A DNA stretch of 64,000 bases from Flavobacteriales bacterium (GTDB lineage Bacteria > Bacteroidota > Bacteroidia > NS11-12g > UBA9320): assembly GCA_020635395.1 (NCBI GenBank), contig JACJZV010000002.1, positions 186,001 to 250,000 of the forward strand. The letters run 5' to 3'. The notes beneath the pieces are model-generated. The model ran no database searches and had not been told where the DNA came from. It worked only from the letters and a program-made list of their open reading frames with translations. Below, piece by piece: positions 19,731-28,266 of the stretch (its first letter is position 1; the number at the start of each line of letters is the position of its first letter). Both the position numbers and the translations under genes were made by a program.

Positions 19731-20660
19731 TCAAAACCGAGATGTTTGGTCATTAATATCGATTATCATATTTAGATAGTTTTTATACCGGAAATCCGAA
19801 ATATCCATGCGAGCTAATGCCTTTTGAATTTCGCAGCCGGGTTCGTGAATATGGGTGCATGTATTATACCTACATAAAGATATATATGGCTCAAATTCTC
19901 TGAAGTAATGTGCCAATTTCCATTCTTCCATTTTTTCCATACCAAATTCTTTCACTCCGGGGGTGTCTATCATAAATGTTGAATCATTCATTTTAAACAT
20001 CTGGGCAAAGGTGGTAGTGTGTGTGCCTTTATTATGAGTTGCACTTATATCTTTGATTTGCTGAAAAACACCTGGTATCATCAGATTCAGCAGGGTTGAT
20101 TTTCCCGTACCAGAATGTCCAAAAATCAATGTGGTTCTGTTTAATAGTATTGTTTCAACCTCATCTAAATTAGTACCATTCTTTAAACTTGTGAATAACA
20201 CACGATAACCTGCAGTGATATACACCTCAGAGATAGCTTGAAAATCGGGGCGGTCTGCTTGCGTAATCAAGTCCATTTTATTAAAGCATATTATTGGCTC
20301 GATACCATAAGATTGACAGGCCACCAAAAACCGATCAATAAATCCGGTGGAAGTTCTCGGCTGCAAGTAGGTAGCCATTATAATGGCTTGATTAATATTG
20401 GCAGCTACTAAATGAAATTGGCTCGAAAGCTTTGTTGCCCGTCTAATTAAATAGTTTTTACGGGGTTCTAATTTGCAAATTGCGGCACTTTCTGTATCCC
20501 AATTCTCCACCCAAACCACATCGCCCACCGCCAAATAATTGGTAAGCTTGTGATTGGTTAATCGCAGTTTGCCACGCAACCTACATTGGCATGTTTTTCC
20601 ATTTTCGAGCCATACATCATACCAATGACCTGTAGATTTTGCAACAACGCCACGAATCAT
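19731..20660 (-). CDS. rsgA: Small ribosomal subunit biogenesis GTPase RsgA
   Basis: GTPase that helps late 30S subunit maturation and is stimulated by the ribosome. The 309 residues show an N-terminal OB-fold (~1-70), the circularly permuted GTPase with G4 (FNKMDL) before G1 (GHSGTGKSTLLN) and G3 (DTPG), and a C-terminal zinc site (CRYNTCTHIHEPGC). This order is diagnostic of the family. It is the last gene of a five-gene minus-strand operon, 2 bp after metF. The 220-bp gap after its stop holds the promoter of the giant gene but no obvious terminator. Confidence 0.96.
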   Translation of the reverse strand: MIRGVVAKSTGHWYDVWLENGKTCQCRLRGKLRLTNHKLTNYLAVGDVVWVENWDTESAAICKLEPRKNYLIRRATKLSSQFHLVAANINQAIIMATYLQPRTSTGFIDRFLVACQSYGIEPIICFNKMDLITQADRPDFQAISEVYITAGYRVLFTSLKNGTNLDEVETILLNRTTLIFGHSGTGKSTLLNLMIPGVFQQIKDISATHNKGTHTTTFAQMFKMNDSTFMIDTPGVKEFGMEKMEEWKLAHYFREFEPYISLCRYNTCTHIHEPGCEIQKALARMDISDFRYKNYLNMIIDINDQTSRF

Positions 20661-20662
20661 AT

Positions 20663-21616
20663 TTACAATACTTTTGACAGCACGGCGTGTGTTGCATTGC
20701 TATATCCCATGGTATAAAAATGCAACACAGGAACCCCTCGTTGCTTTAACTCCTTACACTGCTGCACACACCATTCTACACCCACTTGATAGGCTGCCTC
20801 ATCTGTCTTGGTTTTCTCCATTTCGGTAGCCAAATCATTCGGTATGTCAATATTGAATATTTTGGGAAGTGAATAAAGTTGATTTCTTTTGGTTATGGGT
20901 TTAATGCCCGGAATGATCGGCACCAGAATCCCCTTTTCACGGCATTTGTCCACAAAATCAAAATATCGTTGATTGTCAAAAAACATCTGTGTTGTGGCAA
21001 ATTCTGCACCCGCGTCAACCTTTTGTTTTAAGAAATTCAAATCGCTTTCGCGATTCATAGCATCTATATGTTTCTCGGGATATGCCGCTGCACCAATGCA
21101 AAAACTTGTGGGGTTTGGATTTTTTAACTCTTCGTCCAGATATATTCCATTGTTCATATCATCCATTTGGCGGATAAGTTCTAAAGCATTTTTGTTTCCA
21201 TTTTTTTCTGGAACAAAATTTCTTTCACCGTGCTGATTGTCTCCTCTAAGAGCCAAAACATTGTCGATACCCAAAAAATGTAAATCTATCAAGGCATTTT
21301 CAGTTTCGTCTCTTGTAAAACCTCCACAAATAATGTGTGGCACGGCTTCTACCTTAAACTTGTTCATGATGGCGGCACAAATAGCCACTGTTCCCGGTCG
21401 TTTTCTTAGGGAAACTTTGTCGTACAATCCATCCGGACGCTGTCTTAAAACAAACTCTTCTCGATGATAGGTCACATCAATAAAAGTGGGCTTAAACTCC
21501 ATTAAGGGTTCAATACGACTGAATAGTCCTTGAATGCTACCACCTTTCAGCGGAGGAAGAATTTCAAAGGAGAATAAAGTCTCTTTGGCATTTTCGATAT
21601 ACTTTGTCAGTTTCAT
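20663..21616 (-). CDS. metF: Methylenetetrahydrofolate reductase
   Basis: Flavoenzyme reducing 5,10-methylene- to 5-methyl-tetrahydrofolate, the methyl donor for methionine synthesis. The length of 317 residues fits the bacterial family. Visible motifs: SFEILPPLKG near the N-terminus, FIDVTYH, the AVPHIICGGFTRDE segment, LALRGD, and the FATTQMFFD substrate-site stretch. It overlaps the stop of the upstream M28 peptidase gene by one base (TAATG) and precedes rsgA by 2 bp, so it is translated from the same operon. No other methionine gene is nearby. Confidence 0.96.
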   Translation of the reverse strand: MKLTKYIENAKETLFSFEILPPLKGGSIQGLFSRIEPLMEFKPTFIDVTYHREEFVLRQRPDGLYDKVSLRKRPGTVAICAAIMNKFKVEAVPHIICGGFTRDETENALIDLHFLGIDNVLALRGDNQHGERNFVPEKNGNKNALELIRQMDDMNNGIYLDEELKNPNPTSFCIGAAAYPEKHIDAMNRESDLNFLKQKVDAGAEFATTQMFFDNQRYFDFVDKCREKGILVPIIPGIKPITKRNQLYSLPKIFNIDIPNDLATEMEKTKTDEAAYQVGVEWCVQQCKELKQRGVPVLHFYTMGYSNATHAVLSKVL

Positions 21617-23319
21617 TAAAGCTGTACTTTTAGTTTTTTTATTTCACCATTTCTCAAAACCTCCACTTCCACCTCATCGCCTGCCGACAACTCCCCCAAA
21701 ATAGTCATGTAATCTTTGATATTTCCAATATGTTTGCCAGCTATACTTACAATAATATCCTTGGCCAATATGCCTGCCCTTTCGGCAGGTTTACCATCTC
21801 TAACAGCATCTATTTGCATTCCTTCTCCATCAAAAACATAGTTTGGCACTACACCCAAAGTTACGGACATAGATTTTCTACTACCGCCAGAGTTATCTGA
21901 AGAATCCGCTGTTTTTGTAAATTCGATTTTGCCTTGATTATTTAACTCTTGCACAAAATCCAGAATAAAATCAATAACCAAAACCTCCCCCGTCAGATTC
22001 AGTCGTTCCACATCATCAGTTGGTTTATGATAATATGGATGAGCACCTGTAAAAAAGTGAACAGCCGGAATATTTTTAAGATAAAACGAAGTATGATCTG
22101 AGGGTCCGATACCACTTTGAGTAGTGTGTATGTTGAACCTTTCGTCTTCTGATTCTTCGATTTCGCACGCCTTTATGGTGCCAGCAAAGAGCGGACTTGT
22201 ACCTACTCCATTGATAATTAAAGTCTTATTAGAGTCTAACATTCCCACCATATCCATGTTTATCATATAGTTGACAGTAGATAAATCAATTGTCGGATTT
22301 TCTACAAAGTATTTTGACCCTACCAATCCAATTTCTTCTCCAGAAAAAGCAATAAATAAATAGTTATTAGACTTGTTCCATTTCTTTGACTTTCGCAACA
22401 AATTTGAAAGCTCTATGAGTGCAGCCGTGCCGCTGGCGTTGTCGTCTGCTCCATTATGTATTTCAGTAGTGTTTTCGGCTAATGAATTTCCGTGCTCGCC
22501 CCTTCCCAAATGATCATGATGGGCTCCGATAACCACCGTTTTTGCTGCCTTATTGTCTTTAAAACCGATGACGTTGTGGCCAATATCTTCGGCAGTAAGT
22601 ATATGAACATTAAGTGTTGCGGTTTTGACATCCTGAACCCCTCTCATTAGTTTATCAATAAAAATGACAGGAATACTTGAAGGTCTCATACTCAACCCAA
22701 GCTCGCCCGAAGGTTTTTGCACCTCTTCCGACAATCGGTAGAATGCCACACCCACTGCTCCTTGTTTTATGGCTTCATCCACTCTTCTGTTAATGCCATG
22801 CCATTCAATAAATTTGCTGTGCGGATGTATGCCATCCGGGCTGCTGATATTGATAAAAACAACCTTTCCTTTGGCATCAATTCCTTCATAATCATTTCGC
22901 AAATCCGAATTGATTCCGAACCCTGCATCTACCGCATCTGCCGTAACTTCCGCATGGTTGGCCGAATAAGAAAGTGGGTAGAACTCGGAAAATAATTTTA
23001 GCGGTTCCGGGAAATAATTAATTTTAAAAAATGATTTCCCGTCGGCTATTCTTAATGTAGTAATGGCAAATTTTTGAAAATACCCCTCTTCTCCCATGGG
23101 CTTTAACTTATTTTTGGCAAATTCTGCCGCAATAAATTCTGCACTGGATTTTTCTCCGCGAGTACCTGTTCCTCGTCCTTCCAACTCATCTGAGGCAAGG
23201 TAAGTAATATTATCTTTCAACCGTTGCATCATCTTCGTTTCCCTTTTATCCAAATTTTGAGCAAAGGCCGAAACTGCATAAACTCCAACAACAAGACTCG
23301 AAATGATTTGTCTTTTCAT
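21616..23319 (-). CDS. Secreted M28-family metallopeptidase with PA and PDZ domains
   Basis: Zinc-dependent aminopeptidase-type enzyme, 567 residues. A signal peptide ends at SAFAQ, so it is exported. A protease-associated insert (~115-250) precedes the catalytic domain. Metal-ligand and catalytic motifs are present: GAHHDHLG (His, Asp), HNGADDNASG (Asp), SGEEIGLVGS (Glu-Glu), NMDMVGM, and a late HFFTGAHPYYH. The last ~85 residues are a PDZ domain (GMQIDAVRDGKPAERAGI). It follows the permease gene by 5 bp and overlaps metF by one base. The substrate cannot be told from sequence; it likely releases amino acids from periplasmic or external peptides. Confidence 0.92.
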   Translation of the reverse strand: MKRQIISSLVVGVYAVSAFAQNLDKRETKMMQRLKDNITYLASDELEGRGTGTRGEKSSAEFIAAEFAKNKLKPMGEEGYFQKFAITTLRIADGKSFFKINYFPEPLKLFSEFYPLSYSANHAEVTADAVDAGFGINSDLRNDYEGIDAKGKVVFINISSPDGIHPHSKFIEWHGINRRVDEAIKQGAVGVAFYRLSEEVQKPSGELGLSMRPSSIPVIFIDKLMRGVQDVKTATLNVHILTAEDIGHNVIGFKDNKAAKTVVIGAHHDHLGRGEHGNSLAENTTEIHNGADDNASGTAALIELSNLLRKSKKWNKSNNYLFIAFSGEEIGLVGSKYFVENPTIDLSTVNYMINMDMVGMLDSNKTLIINGVGTSPLFAGTIKACEIEESEDERFNIHTTQSGIGPSDHTSFYLKNIPAVHFFTGAHPYYHKPTDDVERLNLTGEVLVIDFILDFVQELNNQGKIEFTKTADSSDNSGGSRKSMSVTLGVVPNYVFDGEGMQIDAVRDGKPAERAGILAKDIIVSIAGKHIGNIKDYMTILGELSAGDEVEVEVLRNGEIKKLKVQL

Positions 23320-23324
23320 TCTTT

Positions 23325-24143
23325 TTATTTTACAAAAATTTCTATCAAATATTTGATAGACATAACTATTAAAAGTGCGGCAAATATAGCGTGCAATCGG
23401 CTGCTTTTTGCTCGCTTTGCCAATGAAACACCAATTGGTGACCCAATAGCAATACCAATTATTACGGGGATGGATTGAATTAGCTGGAGATAACCGATTG
23501 ACCCCTTCAAAATGGTTTCGGGTTTTCCGCTGCCATAAACATATATGATGCTTAGAGCCAGAATAGGAATAACACCAATGCTGATGCTACTGGCTTTTTT
23601 TATATCCATTTTCATAAATATGGTCAACAATGGCAGCATAACCACACCTCCACCTAACCCCGAAAAAGCCGAAACCGCCCCGGTAATGATGCCAATGATA
23701 ATGTATTTTATTGCTGAAAATGGTCGTTCGACAAACTTACTTTGACTTCTCTGATTTATGTACATTCGGACTAACGTAAGCAACAACAACGCTATAAAAA
23801 TTCCATTAAAAAAATCTTTATTATACCAACTCGAATGTCTTATAATTTCAGACAGAAATCCTCCACTAACAATTGCCGGAATAGCAATAAAAAGAATTTC
23901 TTTGAAATGAAAATTGCCGTGTTGACGGTGCTTTATACTCGAAATAATTCCAGAAAAGAAGATGACCAAAAAGGAATTTGCTAAAGTAAATTTAACCAAC
24001 TCGCTTCCTCTTATACCCTTTTGGTAGAAAAGGAAATCGAAAACCGGAACGAATATAATGCCCCCTCCAACTCCCAATAATCCAGAGAGCATTCCACCGA
24101 GAATGCCAAAAAAAAACGCTACTAATAACTGAAAGTAATCCAA
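23325..24143 (-). CDS. TauE/SafE-family membrane permease
   Basis: Inner-membrane protein of 272 residues with about eight hydrophobic helices. Two glycine-rich repeats, one near the N-terminus (LLGVGGGIIFVPV) and one mid-protein (FSGLGGGVVMLPLL), are the signature of the TauE/SafE (sulfite/organosulfonate exporter-like) family. Substrates of most members are unknown, and nothing here identifies one. It lies between two exported-protease genes, 3 bp and 5 bp away, so co-transcription is near certain; whether it serves the proteases is inference. Confidence 0.9.
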   Translation of the reverse strand: MDYFQLLVAFFFGILGGMLSGLLGVGGGIIFVPVFDFLFYQKGIRGSELVKFTLANSFLVIFFSGIISSIKHRQHGNFHFKEILFIAIPAIVSGGFLSEIIRHSSWYNKDFFNGIFIALLLLTLVRMYINQRSQSKFVERPFSAIKYIIIGIITGAVSAFSGLGGGVVMLPLLTIFMKMDIKKASSISIGVIPILALSIIYVYGSGKPETILKGSIGYLQLIQSIPVIIGIAIGSPIGVSLAKRAKSSRLHAIFAALLIVMSIKYLIEIFVK

Positions 24144-24146
24144 TTT

Positions 24147-25781
24147 TTAGTTAGTTCCCTTCAACAGCAATGTGTATTGTGGGCTTGAAAATACACTAAT
24201 GGCTTTATTTATATCTGGGTCACTGTCGAAAGTAGTTTCTATTTCAGCTCTATCAAAATAATATCGGGAAGCTATTTCACTTTCTAATAATTGCATAATT
24301 TCTGCTTTATGTCGCTCTAAGTCGGCCTGTTTATTTTTTTCAAAATCGGCCTTAAGTGCATCAATACTGGCCTTTAGTGATGAAGAATATTTTTCATCTT
24401 CAGCTTCCTTTTCAAGCTGCTTTATTGCCCGTTCTGTTTCAGTTTCGTAGCTATATTCTTTGTCAGATAAAAATCTCTTAAAGTCCTCAAAATCAGAATC
24501 AGTAAATCGGAAGTTTTTTGCTGAAACAATGCTATCGTTTTTATGGCGGTATAATGTGGCATAGTCAAAAATTAGATAATTGTTAATTAGGCTACTACCT
24601 ATTTTGCTCAAAATATCCATTCCTACAACAACATCCGGATTAACACCTTCTCCATCAATAACTTTTCGTTTGTTTGCGGTGTAAAATATTCGTTTCAATG
24701 AGTCTGCAACCGATATAGCGTGTCCATCCTTTTTGTTTGAATAATCAAGCCTTTGAATACATCTACCTGAAGGAATATAATACTTAGAAGTGGTAATTTT
24801 CATTTGAGTATTATAGGTAAGCACCCTTGATGTTTGCACCAATCCTTTACCAAAACTTTGTGTGCCAATAATAACCCCTCTATCCAAATCTTGAATTGTT
24901 CCACTAACAATTTCGCTGGCAGAGGCCGACCCCTTATCTATCAAAACAGCCAATGGAATGTCTAAATCAAGTGGAGCATTGAGGGTTTTATATTCGCCAT
25001 CTTTTTGATTTTTGCCTTTCGTGGTAACCACAATTTGATTCTTTTTGACAAATACATTAACAATGTTTACAGCTTCATGCAGCAATCCCCCACCATTTCC
25101 CCGCAAATCTAAAATGATACTTTTAGCTCCCTGCCCTTTGAGTGTTTTGGCAGCATTGTAAACCTCATTCCCTGCATCGGGCGTAAAACCAGTGAGTTTG
25201 ATGTATCCCGTTTTATCATCGACCATACCAAAATAAGGCACATTTTTAACCTTAACTTGAGCCCTTTTAAAAGTAAATTCTTTAACCCCCTCATAAGGTC
25301 TGTCTATAGTAATTACGATGGTTGTGCCGGCAGTTCCTTTGAGCAAATCAGACAAATCACTACTTGTTTTTCCCTCCACAGATTTGCCATCCACTTTTTT
25401 CAAAATATCACCCGCAATAATGCCTGCGGTGTGTGCCGGATAGCCTTCATGAACTCGAGAAACAACCAAGTTTTCGCCGTGTTTATTGATGATAGCACCA
25501 ATGCCACCATAGGTTCCGGTAACCTGAAAACGGTAATCCTGACTCTGTGATTCGCTGTAAAAATTGGTATAAGGATCTAATGAGCCCAACATTCCATCAA
25601 TAGCCTCTCTGATAAGACTACCGGGTTGAACCTCATCCACGTAACTCGTATTTACTTCTTTATATACCGAAGCAAAAATGTCGAGATTCTTCGACACTTC
25701 GTGATAATCCTCTACTTGGGTAAAGGCAGTTGCTCCCACCAATACCGCCGCTCCGATGTAGAACCATTTTTTAGGTTTCAT
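24147..25781 (-). CDS. S41-family C-terminal processing protease (CtpA-like)
   Basis: Serine protease with Ser-Lys catalysis acting on envelope proteins. The 544 residues carry an N-terminal membrane anchor or signal (FYIGAAVLVGATAF), a helical segment with the DPYTNFYS motif, a PDZ domain (~85-165; YGGIGAIINK, GYPAHTAGI), and the S41 core. The catalytic Ser is in DKGSASASEIVSG and the Lys in SFGKGLVQ; both are present. A C-terminal extension of ~130 mostly helical charged residues may bind partners. First gene of the S41-TauE-M28-metF-rsgA operon; a 330-bp AT-rich gap lies upstream. Confidence 0.94.
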   Translation of the reverse strand: MKPKKWFYIGAAVLVGATAFTQVEDYHEVSKNLDIFASVYKEVNTSYVDEVQPGSLIREAIDGMLGSLDPYTNFYSESQSQDYRFQVTGTYGGIGAIINKHGENLVVSRVHEGYPAHTAGIIAGDILKKVDGKSVEGKTSSDLSDLLKGTAGTTIVITIDRPYEGVKEFTFKRAQVKVKNVPYFGMVDDKTGYIKLTGFTPDAGNEVYNAAKTLKGQGAKSIILDLRGNGGGLLHEAVNIVNVFVKKNQIVVTTKGKNQKDGEYKTLNAPLDLDIPLAVLIDKGSASASEIVSGTIQDLDRGVIIGTQSFGKGLVQTSRVLTYNTQMKITTSKYYIPSGRCIQRLDYSNKKDGHAISVADSLKRIFYTANKRKVIDGEGVNPDVVVGMDILSKIGSSLINNYLIFDYATLYRHKNDSIVSAKNFRFTDSDFEDFKRFLSDKEYSYETETERAIKQLEKEAEDEKYSSSLKASIDALKADFEKNKQADLERHKAEIMQLLESEIASRYYFDRAEIETTFDSDPDINKAISVFSSPQYTLLLKGTN

Positions 25782-26111
25782 TTTTATTTCTCTTGATGAT
25801 TATAATGCAATATTAACGAACGAATTGGGAGTTTCTTTTTAAAACAGCACGAAAAGCATCATTTTAACTTTTAAAATTATAAAATTGAGAATATCTAAAA
25901 ATAACAATTTACCTAAGTATTTGAATTTAAATACATTACAAATTTTAGTGGCTTATATTTTGCGATTAGTCAAAATCCTGAATCCCGCCAAAGAATCAAA
26001 AGAAAAAATCGCCCTTCATATCATTGACACTATCAATAAAAATTAAAAAACACATAGACTATTTATATTATACAAAAACCCTCGAAAAAAGACGTAAGAA
26101 ATAAGAAAAAT
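25782..26111. other. 330-bp AT-rich intergenic region without a recognisable gene
   Basis: This stretch separates the S41 protease start from the yidD stop. It should hold the promoter of the S41 operon; TAATATTG on the minus strand about 45 bp upstream is one mismatch from the -7 consensus, which is weak support. A plus-strand frame is open from about 25845 to 26046 but has no ATG, so no gene is called. No hairpin terminator or RNA was recognised. Confidence 0.4.
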
Positions 26112-26354
26112 CTATGGCACAGGGTCGTAGCCACTTCCACCCCACGGGTGGCATCGACCAATTCTTTTTATGGTTAACCAAAATCCCTTTATTGGGCCAT
26201 GTTTCTTGAATGCCTCAATTCCATAATTGGAGCATGTTGGACTAAACCGACAAGAACTCGGAAGTATGGGCGATAGAACCCACTGATATAGCTTAATCGT
26301 TAAGATAAATATTCCAGAAAAAAAGTTACTTATAACTCTTAATAAGCTGCTCAT
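26112..26354 (-). CDS. yidD: Membrane protein insertion efficiency factor YidD
   Basis: Small membrane-associated protein, 80 residues from the chosen ATG, that aids YidC-dependent membrane insertion. Family hallmarks are clear: LYQWVLSPILPSSCRFSPTCSNY and the C-terminal CHPWGGSGYDPVP, with three conserved Cys. A longer frame reaches 26408, but the family starts right at the hydrophobic helix, so the ATG at 26354 (MSSLLRV) is preferred. It overlaps the end of rnpA by 29 bp, as is common in the rpmH-rnpA-yidD block. No yidC follows here. Confidence 0.95.
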   Translation of the reverse strand: MSSLLRVISNFFSGIFILTIKLYQWVLSPILPSSCRFSPTCSNYGIEAFKKHGPIKGFWLTIKRIGRCHPWGGSGYDPVP

Positions 26355-26703
26355 AATTATTAATAAATGATTTTGTAAGTATGTTTGACGGAAAAACTTC
26401 TGCACCAATGTAGATTACGGCCAAAAGAAGTTTTAAATCTGGCTTTAGGCAAGCTTCCATATTGGGTCTGTGTATGCGGTATATTTCACGCAATCTTCTT
26501 TTTAAAAGATTTCGTGCAACGGCTTTTCCAAATTTTCGTTTGGGTACAGAAAACAATACCTCTATTGATTTGCCCTCTTGGTGTGGTAAATATTTAAAAA
26601 CAAAAACGAGCGGATATTTACCCACTCGTTTAGCATCTTTGCCAAAAACTTCTTGAATAAGATAATTACTCGAAAGCCTTTCCGATTTAGGAAAAACGGC
26701 CAT
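26326..26703 (-). CDS. rnpA: Ribonuclease P protein component
   Basis: Protein subunit of RNase P, which cuts the 5' leader from tRNA precursors. The 125 residues carry the family core: FSVPKRKFGKAVARNLLKRRLREIYR, where the RNxxKRR-type motif binds the RNA subunit. Divergence outside the core is normal for RnpA. It lies 10 bp after rpmH and overlaps yidD by 29 bp, the standard bacterial order, so the three share a transcript. Confidence 0.95.
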   Translation of the reverse strand: MAVFPKSERLSSNYLIQEVFGKDAKRVGKYPLVFVFKYLPHQEGKSIEVLFSVPKRKFGKAVARNLLKRRLREIYRIHRPNMEACLKPDLKLLLAVIYIGAEVFPSNILTKSFINNYEQLIKSYK

Positions 26704-26713
26704 TTACACGAAA

Positions 26714-26872
26714 TTACCCTTTATGTCGAGGCTCGTCAGAAACGGTAAGTTTCTTACGCCCTTTTGCTCTTCTTGCAGCAAGAACTTTACGACCATTTTT
26801 GGTACTCATTCTTTCTCTGAACCCGTGCTTGTTTCTTCTCTTTCTATTCGAAGGTTGAAATGTTCTTTTCAT
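26714..26872 (-). CDS. rpmH: 50S ribosomal protein L34
   Basis: Small basic ribosomal protein of 52 residues. The translated sequence begins MKRTFQPSNRKRRNKHGFRE and continues RMSTKNGRKVLAARRAKGRKKLTVSDE, matching L34 along its length (invariant TFQPS..KR...HGFR.RM and GR.VL..RR.KGR). The start at 26872 is fixed by the family. First gene of rpmH-rnpA-yidD. Confidence 0.97.
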   Translation of the reverse strand: MKRTFQPSNRKRRNKHGFRERMSTKNGRKVLAARRAKGRKKLTVSDEPRHKG

Positions 26873-26912
26873 CTCTTTATCCGCTTAAATCTCTCTTTTG
26901 AAAAAAGGACTG

Positions 26913-26920
26913 CAAAAATA
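26913..26920 (-). promoter_or_regulatory. -7 promoter box of rpmH-rnpA-yidD
   Basis: TATTTTTG on the minus strand matches TAnnTTTG exactly and lies 40 bp upstream of the rpmH ATG, leaving a ~35-nt leader. No good -33 box was seen at the expected spacing. Confidence 0.5.
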
Positions 26921-26990
26921 CCATTTTATACGAATGGAAGTAAGTTTTTTGACAATATTTTACTCAATTAATTTTTGTCATCTTTGAAAC

Positions 26991-27365
26991 ATGCAAGAAT
27001 CAACTGAAAAAAGATGTTTGGAGTGCCAGAATATTCTTCGCGGCAGAATGGATAAAAAATTTTGCGACAATCAATGTCGTAATGCACATCATAACCGCAT
27101 TAATGGCAATGCCTCAACCTACATGAAACGAATAAATGCTGCCCTGCGAAAAAACAGATTAATATTATTGGAACTTAACAATGGTATAAAACCAAAAACA
27201 ACCCGCAATGAGCTTTTAAAAAAGGGGTTTGATTTTAATTTTATTACGAATATTTATACCACCAAAACAGGAAAACAGTACTTTTTTTGCTACGAACAAG
27301 GATATTTGCCACTCGAAAATGATTATTTCGCATTGGTTTTAAAACACGATTATATAGATGGCTAA
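26991..27365 (+). CDS. Conserved hypothetical protein with N-terminal zinc finger
   Basis: Function not recognised. The 124-residue protein starts with a four-Cys zinc-ribbon or treble-clef-like site (RCLEC...FCDNQC, residues 9-31), followed by a basic helical segment (NAHHNR, MKRINAALRKNR) and a C-terminal part rich in aromatic residues (YTTKTGKQYFFCYEQGYLPLE). The finger and basic stretch suggest nucleic-acid or protein binding, but this is inference. It overlaps the MscS gene by 8 bp in a different frame, so the two are probably co-translated. It is divergent from rpmH. Confidence 0.85.
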   Translation: MQESTEKRCLECQNILRGRMDKKFCDNQCRNAHHNRINGNASTYMKRINAALRKNRLILLELNNGIKPKTTRNELLKKGFDFNFITNIYTTKTGKQYFFCYEQGYLPLENDYFALVLKHDYIDG

Positions 27366-28260
27366 AACTGACGAAACAAAAATTACTAATGAATTGAGCA
27401 AACGTTTTGCTCATGAACCTTTTATTTCGTTTGGGGAATATCACGTTTATCCGTCAGATATTTTTGTTGCCATTCTTATTGGTTTTATTTCATGGTTGCT
27501 GGTGCGTTGGATAAAAAGGTTATTAACAGCAGCACATCGTTCCAACAAATTGACCGTTGGCCAAATGTATGCCTACTCGCAACTAAGTAAATATTTCATT
27601 TTTGTCATTTCGATTGTATTAATTCTCCAATCATTACGTGTAAATATATCCATATTACTTGCTGGTTCGGCAGCTTTATTGGTAGGTATTGGTTTGGGGC
27701 TTCAACAATTGTTTAATGATTTTGCCTCTGGCTTTTTCCTTTTATTTGAAGGCTCGGTTCGGGTGGATGACATTATTGAGGTGGACGGAATGGTGTGTAA
27801 GGTAGAGGAAATTGGCATTCGGACTTCAAAAGTTAGAAATCGGGATGGCATTTCGGTGGTTATACCGAACTCAAAAATAGTTAGCAATTCGGTAATAAAT
27901 TGGAGTACAGAAAGCCAAATTACGCGATTCAAAGTTGATATAGGGGTTTCTTACGAATCTGATATTAGGCAGGTTAGAGAAGTGCTATTATCGTGTGCGG
28001 CCATGCACCAAGAGGTGGTAAAAAATCCAAAACCGGTATGCCGGTTTGTTGATTTTGGGGAATCGTCATTAAATTTTGAGCTGCTATTTTGGTCGAAACA
28101 TCGTTTTAGAATAGAAGATGTAAAAAGCGATTTGCGATTTCTTATTTTTAGCGAACTATCTAAGAAGAACATTCAAATTCCTTTTCCACAAAGAGATTTG
28201 CATATAAAAAGCGATGTTCGGAAGAGTCCTCCGAACACCGACTCAGAAATCAAATCTTAG
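27358..28260 (+). CDS. MscS-family mechanosensitive channel
   Basis: Membrane channel thought to open under tension and release solutes after osmotic downshock. The 300 residues show three hydrophobic helices: ~27-46, ~76-95 and the pore helix ~98-125 with GLGLQQLFNDFASGFFLLFEG. The cytoplasmic beta domain follows, with VDDIIEVDGMVCKVEEIGIRTSKVRNRDG and VVIPNSKIVSNSVINWS. These are the family signatures. The N-terminus has no signal peptide. The start ATG lies inside the preceding zinc-finger gene (8-bp overlap); the stop is 6 bp from the convergent RRM gene. Confidence 0.95.
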   Translation: MAKTDETKITNELSKRFAHEPFISFGEYHVYPSDIFVAILIGFISWLLVRWIKRLLTAAHRSNKLTVGQMYAYSQLSKYFIFVISIVLILQSLRVNISILLAGSAALLVGIGLGLQQLFNDFASGFFLLFEGSVRVDDIIEVDGMVCKVEEIGIRTSKVRNRDGISVVIPNSKIVSNSVINWSTESQITRFKVDIGVSYESDIRQVREVLLSCAAMHQEVVKNPKPVCRFVDFGESSLNFELLFWSKHRFRIEDVKSDLRFLIFSELSKKNIQIPFPQRDLHIKSDVRKSPPNTDSEIKS

Positions 28261-28266
28261 CAAACA

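Noticed and set aside
25845..26046. Possible small protein on the plus strand between the S41 protease and yidD
   Set aside because: The frame is open but has no ATG and no recognisable family; AT-rich DNA easily yields such frames.
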